Shown: positions 42,341 to 53,055, counted from the stretch's first letter. The stretch: DNA of 64,000 nucleotides from Muriiphilus sp048268845 (GCA_048268845.1 JBLWUQ010000002.1:124001-188000), one strand, 5' to 3'. Program-made: numbers and translations. The notes: generated from the letters alone by a model not told the origin.

Positions 42341-43249
42341 TCACTTGGGCGCGCGCTTTTCCAGCTTGAGCCTTGTGCGCACCTCGGCCGGCGTGATGAC
42401 ACGGGCGCCGAGGTTTTCGATGATGGTCACGGCGCGCTCGACCAGTTGGGCGTTGGTGGCAAGCTCGCCCTTGCCGAGCCATAGGTTGTCTTCAAGCCCG
42501 ACACGCACGTTGCCGCCCGCCAGAACCGCCGCTGCGACGTAGGGCATCTGGTGGCGCCCCAGCGCGAAGGCTGACCAGTGCCAGTTCTCGGGCACGTTGT
42601 TGACCATGGCCAAGAAGGTGTTGAGGTCATCGGGCGCGCCCCAGGGCACGCCCATGCAGAGCTGCACCAGAACCGGGTCGGGGATGATGCCCTCGTCGGC
42701 CAGTTGGCGGGCGAACCACAGATGTCCGGTGTCGAAGGCCTCGATCTCGATGCGCACGCCGCTGTCGACCATGCGTCTGGCCATGTCGCGCAACATGCCG
42801 GGGGTGTTGACCATCACGTAATCGGCTTCGTTGAAGTTCATCGTGCCACAGTCGAGGGTGCAGATCTCGGGGCGGCAATCGACCACATGGGCCACCCGCT
42901 CGGTCGCGCCGGCCATGTCGGACTTCTCGCTCATGCGGTCCATTTTCTCGGTGCCGTCGAACATGAGGTCGCCGCCCATCCCGGCGGTCAGGTTCAGGAC
43001 CACGTCGGTATCGCTGTCGCGGATACGCTCGGTCACTTCGCGGTAAAGCGCGGGGTCGCGCGAGGGGACGCCGGTTTCGGGATCGCGGACGTGGCAATGG
43101 ACCACGGCGGCACCGGCCCGCGCTGCCGCCAGCGCGCTGTCGGCGATCTGCTCGGGGCTGCGCGGAACGTGCGGGCTGCGGTCCTGGGTGCCGCCCGATC
43201 CGGTCACGGCGCAGGTGATGAATACCTCTTGGTTCATGGTGAGCGGCAT
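42341..43249 (-). CDS. Beta-keto acid cleavage enzyme (BKACE), dehydrocarnitine-type
   Basis: 302 aa, DUF849/BKACE family TIM barrel. The zinc-binding histidines are in VVHCHVRDPETG, and EIEAFDTGHLWFARQLADEG is characteristic. These enzymes react a beta-keto acid with acetyl-CoA. With 3-dehydrocarnitine they give acetoacetate and betainyl-CoA. The start MPLTMNQEVF follows GGAGAAACGTC. It is the first gene of the carnitine operon, divergent from the cdhR-like regulator with a 95-bp gap. Confidence 0.9.
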   Translation of the reverse strand: MPLTMNQEVFITCAVTGSGGTQDRSPHVPRSPEQIADSALAAARAGAAVVHCHVRDPETGVPSRDPALYREVTERIRDSDTDVVLNLTAGMGGDLMFDGTEKMDRMSEKSDMAGATERVAHVVDCRPEICTLDCGTMNFNEADYVMVNTPGMLRDMARRMVDSGVRIEIEAFDTGHLWFARQLADEGIIPDPVLVQLCMGVPWGAPDDLNTFLAMVNNVPENWHWSAFALGRHQMPYVAAAVLAGGNVRVGLEDNLWLGKGELATNAQLVERAVTIIENLGARVITPAEVRTRLKLEKRAPK

Positions 43250-43305
43250 GACGTTTCTCCTGTTGTCGGGACTGCTGGACGGGCTGTTGGTTGGCTCACC
43301 ATATA

Positions 43306-43317
43306 CCGCTTGAGCGG
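43306..43317. promoter_or_regulatory. Palindrome in the cdhR / carnitine-operon divergent gap
   Basis: CCGCT-TG-AGCGG is a perfect dyad in the middle of the 95-bp intergenic region between the BKACE gene and the regulator gene, 27 bp before the regulator start. It is a candidate operator. Support is only its symmetry and position. Confidence 0.3.
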
Positions 43318-43344
43318 GGATGCTTTGCATATTACGAAACTTAT

Positions 43345-44352
43345 ATGACGGAAAACGCGATCTTTGCGCCCTCGCGGGCGGTCCTGACCATCGCCGTGCT
43401 GGTGTTGCCGCATGCCAGTATCCTCGAGGTTGCCTCGACGCTGGACCCGATGCGCAACGCCAACCGCCAGTTGGGCACCGAGGCGTTCCGCTGGCGCGTG
43501 GTCACGCCGGATGGCGGGCCGGTGGCGCTGACCTGCGGGCTGTCGCTGCCGTCTTCGGGGCCGCTGAAGGCCGCCGAGGGGGCCGATGCGCTGTTCGTGG
43601 TGGCGGGCTACCGGCTCAACGAGGGGGCGACGCGGCCGCTGATCCGCGAGGTGCGGCGCATCGCGCCACGGTTTGCGCTGGTGGGGGGAATTGACTCGGG
43701 GCCGTGGGTGCTGGCGCGGGCCGGGCTGCTGGATGGCTTTCGCGCGACGGTGCATTGGGAGGATCTCGAGGACATGGCCGCCGCCCATCCCGAGATCGAC
43801 GTGGTCCCCGACCGCTTCGTGATCGACCGCAACCGCGTGACGGTCGGAGGCGCCGTGCCGGCGCAGGATTTCATGCTGCATCTGATCCGCGCGCGCCATG
43901 GCGCGGCGCTGGCGCGGCAGGTGGCGCAATCGTTCCTGACGACGCCGCGCCGGGGGGCAGAGCCGCAGACCGGCCCCGTCTCCGGCGCGGCCGCCGACCC
44001 GGCGCTCGATCCGCGCGTCGCGCGTGCCGTGGCGCGGATGGAGGCGCTGCTCGACGCGCCCGAAACGGTGGCCGAGACCGCCGCCGCGGTGGGTCTGTCG
44101 GCCCGTCGGCTTGAGACGCTGTTTCACCACGCCTTCGGCAGCACACCCGGAGCGCATGCGCTGTCGCTGCGCCTGCAGGCGGCGCGCCGGATGCTGACCG
44201 ACACGCGCCACCCGCTGGCCGAAGTGGCGCTGCGCACCGGCTTTGTCAGCCCCGCTACCTTGAGCCGCGCCTTTCGCCGCGCCTATGGCCTGCCGCCGGG
44301 GGCCATCCGCAAGGGTCAGGCACCGGCGGAGGTTTCCGAAACCTCCGGATAG
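43345..44352 (+). CDS. cdhR: GlxA/CdhR-type AraC-family regulator (carnitine regulator)
   Basis: 335 aa. Residues about 10-185 form a class I glutamine-amidotransferase/DJ-1-like domain (VLPHASILEVASTLDPMR). About 230-330 is an AraC double HTH (LSARRLETLFHHAFGSTP, then LAEVALRTGFVSPATLSRAFRR). This layout is that of Pseudomonas CdhR, which activates carnitine catabolic genes. The start MTENAIFAP is chosen because earlier codons do not align. Its divergent placement next to BKACE and carnitine dehydrogenase genes supports the CdhR role. Confidence 0.87.
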   Translation: MTENAIFAPSRAVLTIAVLVLPHASILEVASTLDPMRNANRQLGTEAFRWRVVTPDGGPVALTCGLSLPSSGPLKAAEGADALFVVAGYRLNEGATRPLIREVRRIAPRFALVGGIDSGPWVLARAGLLDGFRATVHWEDLEDMAAAHPEIDVVPDRFVIDRNRVTVGGAVPAQDFMLHLIRARHGAALARQVAQSFLTTPRRGAEPQTGPVSGAAADPALDPRVARAVARMEALLDAPETVAETAAAVGLSARRLETLFHHAFGSTPGAHALSLRLQAARRMLTDTRHPLAEVALRTGFVSPATLSRAFRRAYGLPPGAIRKGQAPAEVSETSG

Positions 44353-44550
44353 ACACGTCTGGCCCGTTGCTGCGAGACACCGGATCGCCTCCGGGATTCG
44401 CCATCGGACAACCCGAGGCGGTCGGTCCGGCCGATTGGCATCTGGCGGCTGCGGGCCGATGCGCATCGACAAAAACCGAGTTTGAAGGCAAGGTCACCCA
44501 AGCGTGACGTTGGCCGCCCCGTTCAGGGACAGAACATCGGAGCAAGGACA

Positions 44551-45816
44551 ATGGCACGGAACATACGCGCGATTCTTGTCTCGGTGAAATCCCTTCTGGG
44601 AGGCACCGCTGCCTTCATGGCCGGGAACAGCCCGCTTGGCGTTGTCCTGCCGCTTCGCATGGAGGCGGCAGGCTATCCGCTGGCGCTGACCGGGGCGATC
44701 ATGGCGGCCTACTACCTTGGTCTGGCGCTCGGCGGCCTGCGCGGCAAGCATGTGATCTTTCGGATCGGACATATCCGCGCCTTCGCCGTCTTCGCGACGC
44801 TGACGGCGGCAACCACACTGGCCTATGCGGCCTTCTTTCACCCGGCGGCATGGCTGATCCTGCGCATCGTCAACGGGTTCTGCATCGCCGGAATGACAGC
44901 CACGATCGAAAGCTGGCTGAACACCCGCAGCAGCAACGAAACGCGCGGGCGGGTCCTCGGTTTCTACATGCTGACCTTCTATCTTGCGATTGCGTCCGGT
45001 CAGACCATGGTCAACCTCGCCGATGTCGGCGCGCCCGATCTGTTCATGCTGGCCGCATCGCTGATCGGGCTTTCGCTGATCCCGGTTGCCATGACCAGCC
45101 TGGGCGAACCCGATCTGGGCGATAGCCGCGTGCTGAACGTCAGGGACCTCTACTCGGCCTCACCGGTCGGCGTGGTCGGCGCCGCGGTCGCGGGTTTGAT
45201 GGTCGGCTCGTTCTATGCGCTGGGCATCGTTTTCGCGCGCAGGATCGGGTTGAGCATATCCGAAGCCGCCATGTTCATGAGCGTGGTGGTGCTCGGCGGT
45301 CTGGCCGCTCAGGTGCCGATGGGGGTGCTGGCAGACCGGTATGACCGCCGGATCGTCCTGTCCGGAACCTTGCTGGCGGTCGGGGCCGCCTGGGGAACGC
45401 TGGCCGGCTTCGTTGCGTCCGGCCTGCCATTCGGTGCCTTGCTGATCGTGGCCGCGGCATTCGGAGGGGCAATGAGCAGCGTCTATCCGCTCTGCGTCGC
45501 GCAGACCTTCGACCGGCTGGAGCGCCGATACTATATCGCGGCGGCAGGGCGCTTGCTGATGGTCTATTCCATCGGCGCGACGGTCGGCCCGCTGCTCGCC
45601 GCGGCGCTGATGGCGATCTATGGGCCGTCCAGCTTCTTCCTGTTCGAGTCCGTTGTGGCGATCCTCTATGCCGTGTTTGTTCTTGTCCGCGTCTCGCAGC
45701 AGCCTTGCCTGCCCACGGACCAGCGGGAAAAATATGTGCCGCTTCCCGACGTGACGCCGATCGCAATGGCGCTCGATCCGCGCACCGAGCCGGATCCACA
45801 AGGCGAAGGCGCGTGA
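44551..45816 (+). CDS. MFS transporter (YcaD-like)
   Basis: 421 aa with about 12 hydrophobic segments. The signature-like loop between helices 2 and 3 is LGGLRGKHVIFRIGHIRAF, and the segment IESWLNTRSSNETRGRVLG is typical of YcaD-like major facilitator proteins. The C-terminus has a 40-residue hydrophilic tail. It has its own 198-bp upstream gap after cdhR and precedes the rpoN paralogue by 260 bp. Whether it exports or imports, and what, cannot be read. Confidence 0.85.
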   Translation: MARNIRAILVSVKSLLGGTAAFMAGNSPLGVVLPLRMEAAGYPLALTGAIMAAYYLGLALGGLRGKHVIFRIGHIRAFAVFATLTAATTLAYAAFFHPAAWLILRIVNGFCIAGMTATIESWLNTRSSNETRGRVLGFYMLTFYLAIASGQTMVNLADVGAPDLFMLAASLIGLSLIPVAMTSLGEPDLGDSRVLNVRDLYSASPVGVVGAAVAGLMVGSFYALGIVFARRIGLSISEAAMFMSVVVLGGLAAQVPMGVLADRYDRRIVLSGTLLAVGAAWGTLAGFVASGLPFGALLIVAAAFGGAMSSVYPLCVAQTFDRLERRYYIAAAGRLLMVYSIGATVGPLLAAALMAIYGPSSFFLFESVVAILYAVFVLVRVSQQPCLPTDQREKYVPLPDVTPIAMALDPRTEPDPQGEGA

Positions 45817-46076
45817 AGGTGACGATGAGATAGCCGGATGATGTCTGCGGACCGGCGGCAGGGGCGCCCGGTCTTGACTTTTCCTTCGTGGCCGATGTGC
45901 TGTCAGGCGCTGGAACCACCGACATTCGGTGCCTGCGCGGGTTTTACCCAGCCTCGCCCAAATCCGTTTGAAGCCGGTGAAATGCACGTGACCTGGCCAC
46001 CGGGGCATGGTGGCTGGACTTGTGGCACCGTCTGCCACAGGATGAGGGTCAGGTCTTTCCCGGAAGGGTCTCCGTC

Positions 46077-47402
46077 ATGCAGGGACAACCTGCCCTTCAG
46101 CTTACACAATCCAAATCCCTGGCGATGACCGGGGCCTTGCGACATGCGATTTCCTTGTTGCAACTGTCCAATCTGGAACTGTCGGAGCATCTGGACGAGC
46201 TTGCGCAAGCCAATACCTGCCTGGTCCTGCGTCCTTCTCCCGCCCCGGTGCAGCGCTGGCTGGGTGAACGTGCGGCCTTTCGTGCGCCGCCGGCTGGCGG
46301 CATGGCGCATGGAGGCGGTGACGCGGCAGAGCGGGCGGTGCAGACCTCCTCGGGGTTGTATGAGCATGTGATGGCGCAGGTGCCCTTGCTGGTGCGCTCG
46401 GCGGCGGACCGGACCATTGCGCAAAGCTATGTCGCGGCGCTCGATGCCAATGGCTGGCTGACCTGCAGCGTGGCGGAGGTGGCGCGGGACTGCCGCTGCG
46501 GCGTGGTGCGGGCAGAGGCGGTTCTGCATGCCCTGCAACAGGCCGAACCGGCCGGGCTGTTCTCGCGCGACCTGGCCGAGTGCCTGCGGCTTCAGGCGAT
46601 CGACCTCGGCGTGCTGGACCCGGTTTTCGAGCGTCTGCTGAACAGCCTGCCCCTGTTGGCGCAGGGAGATCTTGCGGCAGTCGCAGCCAAGATCGGCTGC
46701 GAGGCCGATCAGGTCGCCGCGATGCTGCGGACCATCCGGCGCATGAACCCGAAACCGGGGGCCAGTTTCGATGCCGATTTCGCGCCGATCACCGAACCTG
46801 ACATCATCGTGCGCCAGGACGGCGGGCGCTGGACGGTGGAACTGAACCATTCGACCCTGCCGGTTGTCGAAGTGGCGCAGGTCGATGCCGCCAGTGACGA
46901 CCTGCGCGACGCGCGCTGGCTGGTGCGCGCGGTGTCGCGGCGCAACGCCACCACCCTGCGCATCGCGCGCGCGCTGGTTGCCCACCAGATGGAATTCGTG
47001 GTGAACGGCGTGGAGCACCTGCGGCCGCTGACCTTGATGGAACTGGCCGCACGGACCGACCTGCACATCAGCACCATCAGTCGCGTCACCAGCGGGATGA
47101 TGGTCGCCCTGCCGCGCACAACCCTGCCGCTGCGGGACTTCTTTGCCAGATCCATGGGGGCGGACGAGGGTCCGACAACCGCTGCCATCCGCCAGCAGAT
47201 CGCGCATCTGGTCGCCGCCGAGAACCCGGACGAGCCGCTGACGGACCTGCAGATACAGGCGTTCTTTGCACAAGAGGGTGTGACCCTTGCCCGGCGCACC
47301 GTTGCCAAATACCGCCAGTCGCTGCGCATCGCGGCATCCGGCGCGCGGCGGCGCAAGGGGCGGCTTGACGGCGGTGCTCCGCGGCGGTCCCTGAGCGCGT
47401 GA
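46077..47402 (+). CDS. rpoN: RNA polymerase sigma-54 factor (RpoN paralogue)
   Basis: 441 aa. Region I, the activator-responsive segment, is present (LQLTQSKSLAMTGALRHAISLLQLSNLELSEHL, in part, residues about 7-40). The core-binding region and the HTH follow, and the RpoN box reads ARRTVAKYR at about 405-413, the invariant -24 recognition helix. The start MQGQPALQLT follows GGAAGG. It lies 200 bp before a Dpp operon that has a textbook sigma-54 promoter and encodes its own enhancer-binding activator, so it looks like a dedicated second sigma-54 rather than the housekeeping one, which is usually near lptB and hpf. A six-bp hairpin (GTGGCA/TGCCAC, 46022-46038) precedes it. Confidence 0.92.
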   Translation: MQGQPALQLTQSKSLAMTGALRHAISLLQLSNLELSEHLDELAQANTCLVLRPSPAPVQRWLGERAAFRAPPAGGMAHGGGDAAERAVQTSSGLYEHVMAQVPLLVRSAADRTIAQSYVAALDANGWLTCSVAEVARDCRCGVVRAEAVLHALQQAEPAGLFSRDLAECLRLQAIDLGVLDPVFERLLNSLPLLAQGDLAAVAAKIGCEADQVAAMLRTIRRMNPKPGASFDADFAPITEPDIIVRQDGGRWTVELNHSTLPVVEVAQVDAASDDLRDARWLVRAVSRRNATTLRIARALVAHQMEFVVNGVEHLRPLTLMELAARTDLHISTISRVTSGMMVALPRTTLPLRDFFARSMGADEGPTTAAIRQQIAHLVAAENPDEPLTDLQIQAFFAQEGVTLARRTVAKYRQSLRIAASGARRRKGRLDGGAPRRSLSA

Positions 47403-47413
47403 GATTTGCGCCT

Positions 47414-47432
47414 TGCGCGCGCACTGCACGCA
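47414..47432 (+). promoter_or_regulatory. Candidate activator binding site upstream of the Dpp operon
   Basis: An imperfect dyad TGCGCG-N7-CACGCA ends 85 bp upstream of the -24 element at 47518. It shares the CACGCA half-site with the perfect dyad at 55151-55167 before the second sigma-54 promoter. It is a plausible upstream site for the enhancer-binding protein encoded at 54143. Confidence 0.35.
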
Positions 47433-47517
47433 ATACCCGATGCGACGCGTTTTTTTCGATCGGTCAGGCACGGCCTAGCGCGTTGCTCTCAAGCGATATT
47501 CCGGGCGCTCCGGCCAA

Positions 47518-47533
47518 TGGCACGAATTTTGCA
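47518..47533 (+). promoter_or_regulatory. Sigma-54 (-24/-12) promoter of the Dpp operon
   Basis: TGGCAC-GAATT-TTGCA matches the consensus TGGCAC-N5-TTGCW exactly, with 10 bases between the GG and GC dinucleotides. It lies 70 bp upstream of the solute-binding protein start at 47603 and directly downstream of the rpoN paralogue. The promoter at 55237 agrees with it at 19 of the 22 bases starting from the first T. Confidence 0.88.
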
Positions 47534-47602
47534 TCTAAGTCTGCGACCACTTGTCCTCAATCTGACCGTGAAACGGGTGGCAAACCAAAGGGAGAGAGAA
47601 AT

Positions 47603-49138
47603 ATGACCAGAATGCACAGAATGCTACTGGCGACCGCCTTGGCGGTAGCCCCGGGCCTGACCGGTGCACAGGCCGCGGATCTGATCGTGGGGTTCTCGCA
47701 AGAGCCCTACACGCTCGACCCGGCCAACCACCGCAACCGCGGGACCGAAACCATCATCCGCAACCTTTATGACGGTCTGGTCACGCGCGACTCCAACATG
47801 CTGGTCGTGCCGGAGATCGCGGAGAGCATCACCCAGGTGTCCCCCACCGTCTATGACTTCAAGATCCGCAGCGGCGTGAAGTTCCACGACGGCACCGAGA
47901 TGACGGCGGCGGACGTGAAGTTCACGTTCGACCGGATCACCCTCGAAGGCGGAATGGGCAATGGCGAGACCAGCCCGCGTCAAAGCCTGATGGGGCCGGT
48001 TGCCTCGGTCGAGTTGATCGACGATCAGACCGTGCGCATCAACTTGTCCGAGCCCTGGCCGATCCTGCCCGCGATGCTGCCGAACCAGCAGATCGTGTCG
48101 CAGGCCTTTGTCGAGGAAATGGGCACCGAAGGCATGGCCACCGCTGAAAACGGCACCGGGCCGTTCAAGCTGGTCGAATGGCGCAAGGGCGATGCCATCA
48201 TCATGGAGCGGTTCGACGACTACTACGGCGGCTCGCCCGATATCGAGCCGGTGGGCAAGGCCTGTGTCGATCGTGTGATCTTCAAGATCATTCCCGAAAG
48301 CGCGTCGCGCGTGGCGGCCCTGCTGGCGGGCGAAGTGCACATCATCGACGAACTCCCCACATTCTCGATCGCGCAGGTCGAGGCGAATGAGGGGACCGAA
48401 GTGATGACCGTCAACGGCACCCGCAGCTTCTTCATCGCGATGAACAACCAGGGCGAGATCTTCGACGACGTGCTGGTGCGCCAGGCCGTGGCCCATGCGC
48501 TCGACAAGGACCTGATCATCGACAAGATCCTGAACGGCAACGCCGCCCGGATCGAGGGCATCCTGTCGCCTGACGCCTTCGGCGCCAGCGAGTTGCCGGT
48601 CTACGAATATGATCCCGAAAAGACCCGCGCCATGCTGGCCGAGGCAGGGTTCCCGGACGGTATCGACGTCACGCTCGACGTGGACGGCGCCAACAAGGAA
48701 ATCGCCGAGGCCGTGGCCTCCGTGCTGACCAATTCGGGTATCCGCACCTCGGTGGTCGTGAGCGAGGCGGAGCAATTGTCGCTGAAGTGGCGCACCAAGG
48801 GTGAGCCGAAGACCGGTGACATGTATTTCTCCAGCTGGGGCAACGGTTCGCTCGACCCGTTCGACATCTTCACCCCGACGCACCGCACCAATGATCGCGG
48901 CAACTCCGCCGGCTACGCCAATCCCGAGCTGGACGCGCTGCTGGATGCCGCCGGAATCGAACTCGACGCGGAAAAGCGCGCGGCGATGTATCGTGAGGCC
49001 GAGCTGATGATCAACGCCGATGCGCCCTACCTCTATCTCTGGGTGCCGCAGGATGTCTACGGTGTGTCCAGCAGGCTGAGCGGCTGGCAGCCAAGCGCCG
49101 ATAGCCGGATCAACCTGCACGACGCCTGCGTCAACTGA
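47603..49138 (+). CDS. Family 5 extracellular solute-binding protein (DppA-like)
   Basis: 511 aa. Sec-type signal peptide (MTRMHRMLLATALAVAPG, cleavage after AQA near residue 25). Mature features typical of peptide-binding proteins: EPYTLDPANHRN, FKIRSGVKFHDGTEMTAADV (in part). The ATG follows GGGAGAGAGAAAT. It is the first gene of a sigma-54-driven operon with two permeases, two ATPases, a C45 hydrolase and an activator gene. The ligand is unknown; an amide- or peptide-bonded compound fits the hydrolase. Confidence 0.93.
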   Translation: MTRMHRMLLATALAVAPGLTGAQAADLIVGFSQEPYTLDPANHRNRGTETIIRNLYDGLVTRDSNMLVVPEIAESITQVSPTVYDFKIRSGVKFHDGTEMTAADVKFTFDRITLEGGMGNGETSPRQSLMGPVASVELIDDQTVRINLSEPWPILPAMLPNQQIVSQAFVEEMGTEGMATAENGTGPFKLVEWRKGDAIIMERFDDYYGGSPDIEPVGKACVDRVIFKIIPESASRVAALLAGEVHIIDELPTFSIAQVEANEGTEVMTVNGTRSFFIAMNNQGEIFDDVLVRQAVAHALDKDLIIDKILNGNAARIEGILSPDAFGASELPVYEYDPEKTRAMLAEAGFPDGIDVTLDVDGANKEIAEAVASVLTNSGIRTSVVVSEAEQLSLKWRTKGEPKTGDMYFSSWGNGSLDPFDIFTPTHRTNDRGNSAGYANPELDALLDAAGIELDAEKRAAMYREAELMINADAPYLYLWVPQDVYGVSSRLSGWQPSADSRINLHDACVN

Positions 49139-49164
49139 TATCCTGAAAAAACGGGGGGGCAGCG

Positions 49165-50172
49165 ATGAGCCTTGGCAAACTGATTGAGCGTCTGCTGCAA
49201 CTGTTGCCCGTGCTGTTCGGTGTCAGCCTCATCGTCTTCGTGATGATGGCGCTGACACCGGGCGATCCGGTCGCAATCATGATCGGTGACCAGACTGTCA
49301 CCCCCGAACAGGAGGCCGAGCTGCGCCGCGGCCTGGGCCTTGACCGGCCCATCGTGGAGCGTTTCTTCATCTTCCTGGGCAACGCTGTCCAGGGAGATTT
49401 CGGCCAGAGCTTCTACCATCGCCGGCCCGTCACCGATGTCATCGTCGAACGTCTGCCCGCCACGATCGAACTGAGCCTCGTGGCCCTGATCGTGGCACTG
49501 GGCACGGCCATTCCGCTGGGTGTGCTGGCGGCAATCCGCAAGAACTCCATCTTCGACCGCATGGCGACCATCGGCTCGCTTCTGGGGGTGTCGCTGCCGG
49601 GCTTCTGGTTCGGCATACTGCTGATCATGCTGTTCGCGGTGAACCTGCAGATCCTGCCGGTTTCGGGGCGGATCGGCTACTCCTACGAAGTGCCGCCGAT
49701 CACCCATCTCCTGCTGATCGACACGCTTCTGCACGGCAATTTCCGCGCCTTCGGCAATGCGCTCAGCCACATTATCCTGCCCGCCATCACCCTTGGCCTG
49801 CCGATGACCGCCATCCTGATGCGTGTCACCCGGACCTCGATGCTCGAGGTGCTGCGCCAGGACTACGTGACCTTCGCCGACGCCAAGGGCCTGTCACGGC
49901 GCCGGGTCCTGTTCCGCCACGCGCTGAAAAACGCGCTCATTCCAACCGTGTCCGTGGCCGCGATCGAGACCGGCAGCCTGCTGGGCGGCAACATGATCGT
50001 CGAAACCGTGTTCGGCTGGCCCGGTCTCGGGCGGCTGGTGGTGGAAAGCATCTTTCTGCGCAACTACCCGCTGGTTCAGGCCGCGGTGCTGTTCTACGCG
50101 GTCACCTATGTGATGCTGAACTTCTTTGCCGACATCCTTTACACTGTCCTTAACCCGAGGGTGAAACTGTGA
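49165..50172 (+). CDS. Dpp-type ABC transporter permease (DppB-like)
   Basis: 335 aa, six membrane segments. The N-terminal LLPVLFGVSLIVFVMMALTPGDP is typical of DppB, and the EAA-type loop is YVTFADAKGLSRRRVLFRH. It follows the binding protein gene by 26 bp with GGGGGG as ribosome site. The next permease starts at a GTG inside its stop codon. Confidence 0.93.
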   Translation: MSLGKLIERLLQLLPVLFGVSLIVFVMMALTPGDPVAIMIGDQTVTPEQEAELRRGLGLDRPIVERFFIFLGNAVQGDFGQSFYHRRPVTDVIVERLPATIELSLVALIVALGTAIPLGVLAAIRKNSIFDRMATIGSLLGVSLPGFWFGILLIMLFAVNLQILPVSGRIGYSYEVPPITHLLLIDTLLHGNFRAFGNALSHIILPAITLGLPMTAILMRVTRTSMLEVLRQDYVTFADAKGLSRRRVLFRHALKNALIPTVSVAAIETGSLLGGNMIVETVFGWPGLGRLVVESIFLRNYPLVQAAVLFYAVTYVMLNFFADILYTVLNPRVKL

Positions 50173-51058
50173 GCACGGCAACAGCTTCGATGCCGGCCAA
50201 GGCCAGCAGCCCGTTTCGCCGCAACATGGCGGTCTTTGCCGAGAACCGGCTGGCCGTCGGCAGCGCGGTCGTGGTGGTGCTGTTCGTCATCATGGCCATC
50301 GCCGCGCCGTTGATCGCGCCGCATGACCCGAATGCGACCGACCTGTTCCGCCGCTTGCAGCCTCCGGGCTGGAAGGAGGGCGGCGACTGGTCCTTTGTCC
50401 TGGGATGCGATGCGCTGGGGCGGGATATCCTGTCACGCATCATCTACGGCGCGCGGATCTCGATCTTCATCGGGGCGTCGGTGATCCTGGTCGCCACCAC
50501 CGTCGGCATCGCGGCGGGACTTGCCGCGGGCTATCTGCGCGGCTGGGTCGATGTGGTGATTTCGCGGGTGGTGGATATCCTTCTCGGCTTTCCCTACCTG
50601 ATTTTTGCCATTGGCCTGATGGCGATGATGGGGCCGGGGCTGGTGAACATCATCATGGCGCTGGCCTACAAGGAATGGGTCATTCCCTGCCGCGTGGTGC
50701 GCGGTGAAACGCTGGCCGCGCGCGAGCAGGAATATGTCGAGGCCTCGCGCGCGCTTGGTGCGTCGAGCCGCCATATCATGCTCAAGGAGATCCTGCCCAA
50801 CATCCTGTCGCCGGTGATCGTGGTCTCGACCATCCGGATTGCGCATGTGATCATCCTCGAAGCCTCGCTGTCCTTCCTGGGTCTTGGCGTCCAGCCGCCG
50901 ACCGCGTCCTGGGGTTCGATGGTGGCCGATGGCCGTGCCTTCATCCTTGAGGCGTGGTGGGTTTCCACCTTCCCCGGCATCGCCATCCTGCTGCTGGTTC
51001 TGGCGATCAACGTCGCCAGCCAGGGCCTGCGCGACGCCTTCGATCCGAGATTCAGCGA

Positions 51059-51062
<4 letters not shown>
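50169..51062 (+). CDS. Dpp-type ABC transporter permease (DppC-like)
   Basis: 297 aa, six membrane segments. EAA-type loop EYVEASRALGASSRHIMLKE and the DppC-like FLGLGVQPPTASWGSM. It starts with GTG in a GTGA overlap with dppB and ends in an ATGA overlap with the first ATPase gene, so the membrane and ATPase subunits are probably made in fixed ratio. Confidence 0.93.
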
Positions 51063-52047
<985 letters not shown>

Positions 52048-52051
<4 letters not shown>

Positions 52052-53055
52052 GCCTTCTGAAGGTCGAAGGCCTGTCGAAACACTACGGCGGGCAGCGTCG
52101 CCTCGCGGATTGGATAACCCGCACCCAGCCCTTCACGGTGCGGGCGGTGAATGACGTCAGCCTGACGGTGGAAAAGGGCGAGATCCTGGGCCTGATCGGG
52201 GAAAGCGGCTGCGGGAAATCCACGCTTGGCCGTGCGATCCTGCGCCTGCATGAGCCGACAACCGGGCGGACCGTCTTTGACGGCACCGACATGTCCACGC
52301 TGGATGCCCCCGCGCTCAAGGCGATGCGGCGGCGGATGCAGATCATCTTCCAGGACCCCTACGCCTCGCTCAATCCGCGCCGGACGGTGGCGGAAATCGT
52401 CGGCCTGCCGTTGCAGTTGCACGGGATTGCGAGTGGCGAGGAAGCGCGCGCGATCACCGCGCGAATTGTCGAGCGAGTCGGGCTGAAGCCCAACCAGATG
52501 GACCGCTATCCGCACCAGTTCTCCGGCGGCCAGCGTCAGCGTATCGGCATCGCCCGCGCACTGGTGTCGAACCCCGAATTCATCGTCTGCGACGAGCCGG
52601 TTTCGGCGCTGGACGTCTCGATCCAGGCGCAGATCATCGCCTTGCTGCAAGAGCTGAAGCAGGAGATGGGGCTGACCTATCTGTTCATCAGCCATGACAT
52701 CTCGGTGATCGGCTATCTGAGCGACAAGGTCGCGGTGATGTATCTGGGCGAGATCGTCGAGATGGGGCCGGTGGATGCGGTTCTGGCCCGCCCGCGCCAT
52801 CCCTATACCCAAAGCCTGATGTCCGCCGTGCCCGATATCGACAATCCGGGCAAGGGAACGCGGGTGCGGTTGACGGGCGATCTGCCCTCGCCGGTGAACC
52901 CGCCTTCGGGGTGCAAGTTTCACACCCGCTGCCCGCTGGCCATCGACATCTGCCGCCACACGGCGCCGGAAACGGAGACCGTTGGCCCCGGCCATCAGGC
53001 GGCCTGCCACAGGCTCGACGAAGGTATCGACATTTCGCAGACAGGTGCAGCATGA
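52048..53055 (+). CDS. Dpp-type ABC transporter ATPase (DppF-like)
   Basis: 335 aa. Walker A GESGCGKST, QDPYASLNPRRTV, signature FSGGQRQR and Walker B FIVCDEPVSALD. The C-terminal GCKFHTRCPLAIDIC cysteine motif is present. Together with the DppD-like subunit it forms the heterodimeric motor of the sigma-54-controlled importer. The start overlaps the dppD stop (ATGA), and its stop overlaps the hydrolase start in the same way. Confidence 0.94.

Noticed and set aside
45905..45936. Stem-like sequence CAGGC...CACCGA-CAT-TCGGTG...GCCTG after the MFS gene
   Set aside because: A terminator is possible, but there is no T-run, the outer stem is interrupted, and it lies 89 bp after the stop codon. Support was too weak for a feature.
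46022..46038. TGGCAC...TGCC element before rpoN considered as a sigma-54 promoter (autoregulation)
   Set aside because: Only 8 bases separate GG and GC instead of 10, and the bases form a small hairpin GTGGCA/TGCCAC. It does not match -24/-12 spacing.
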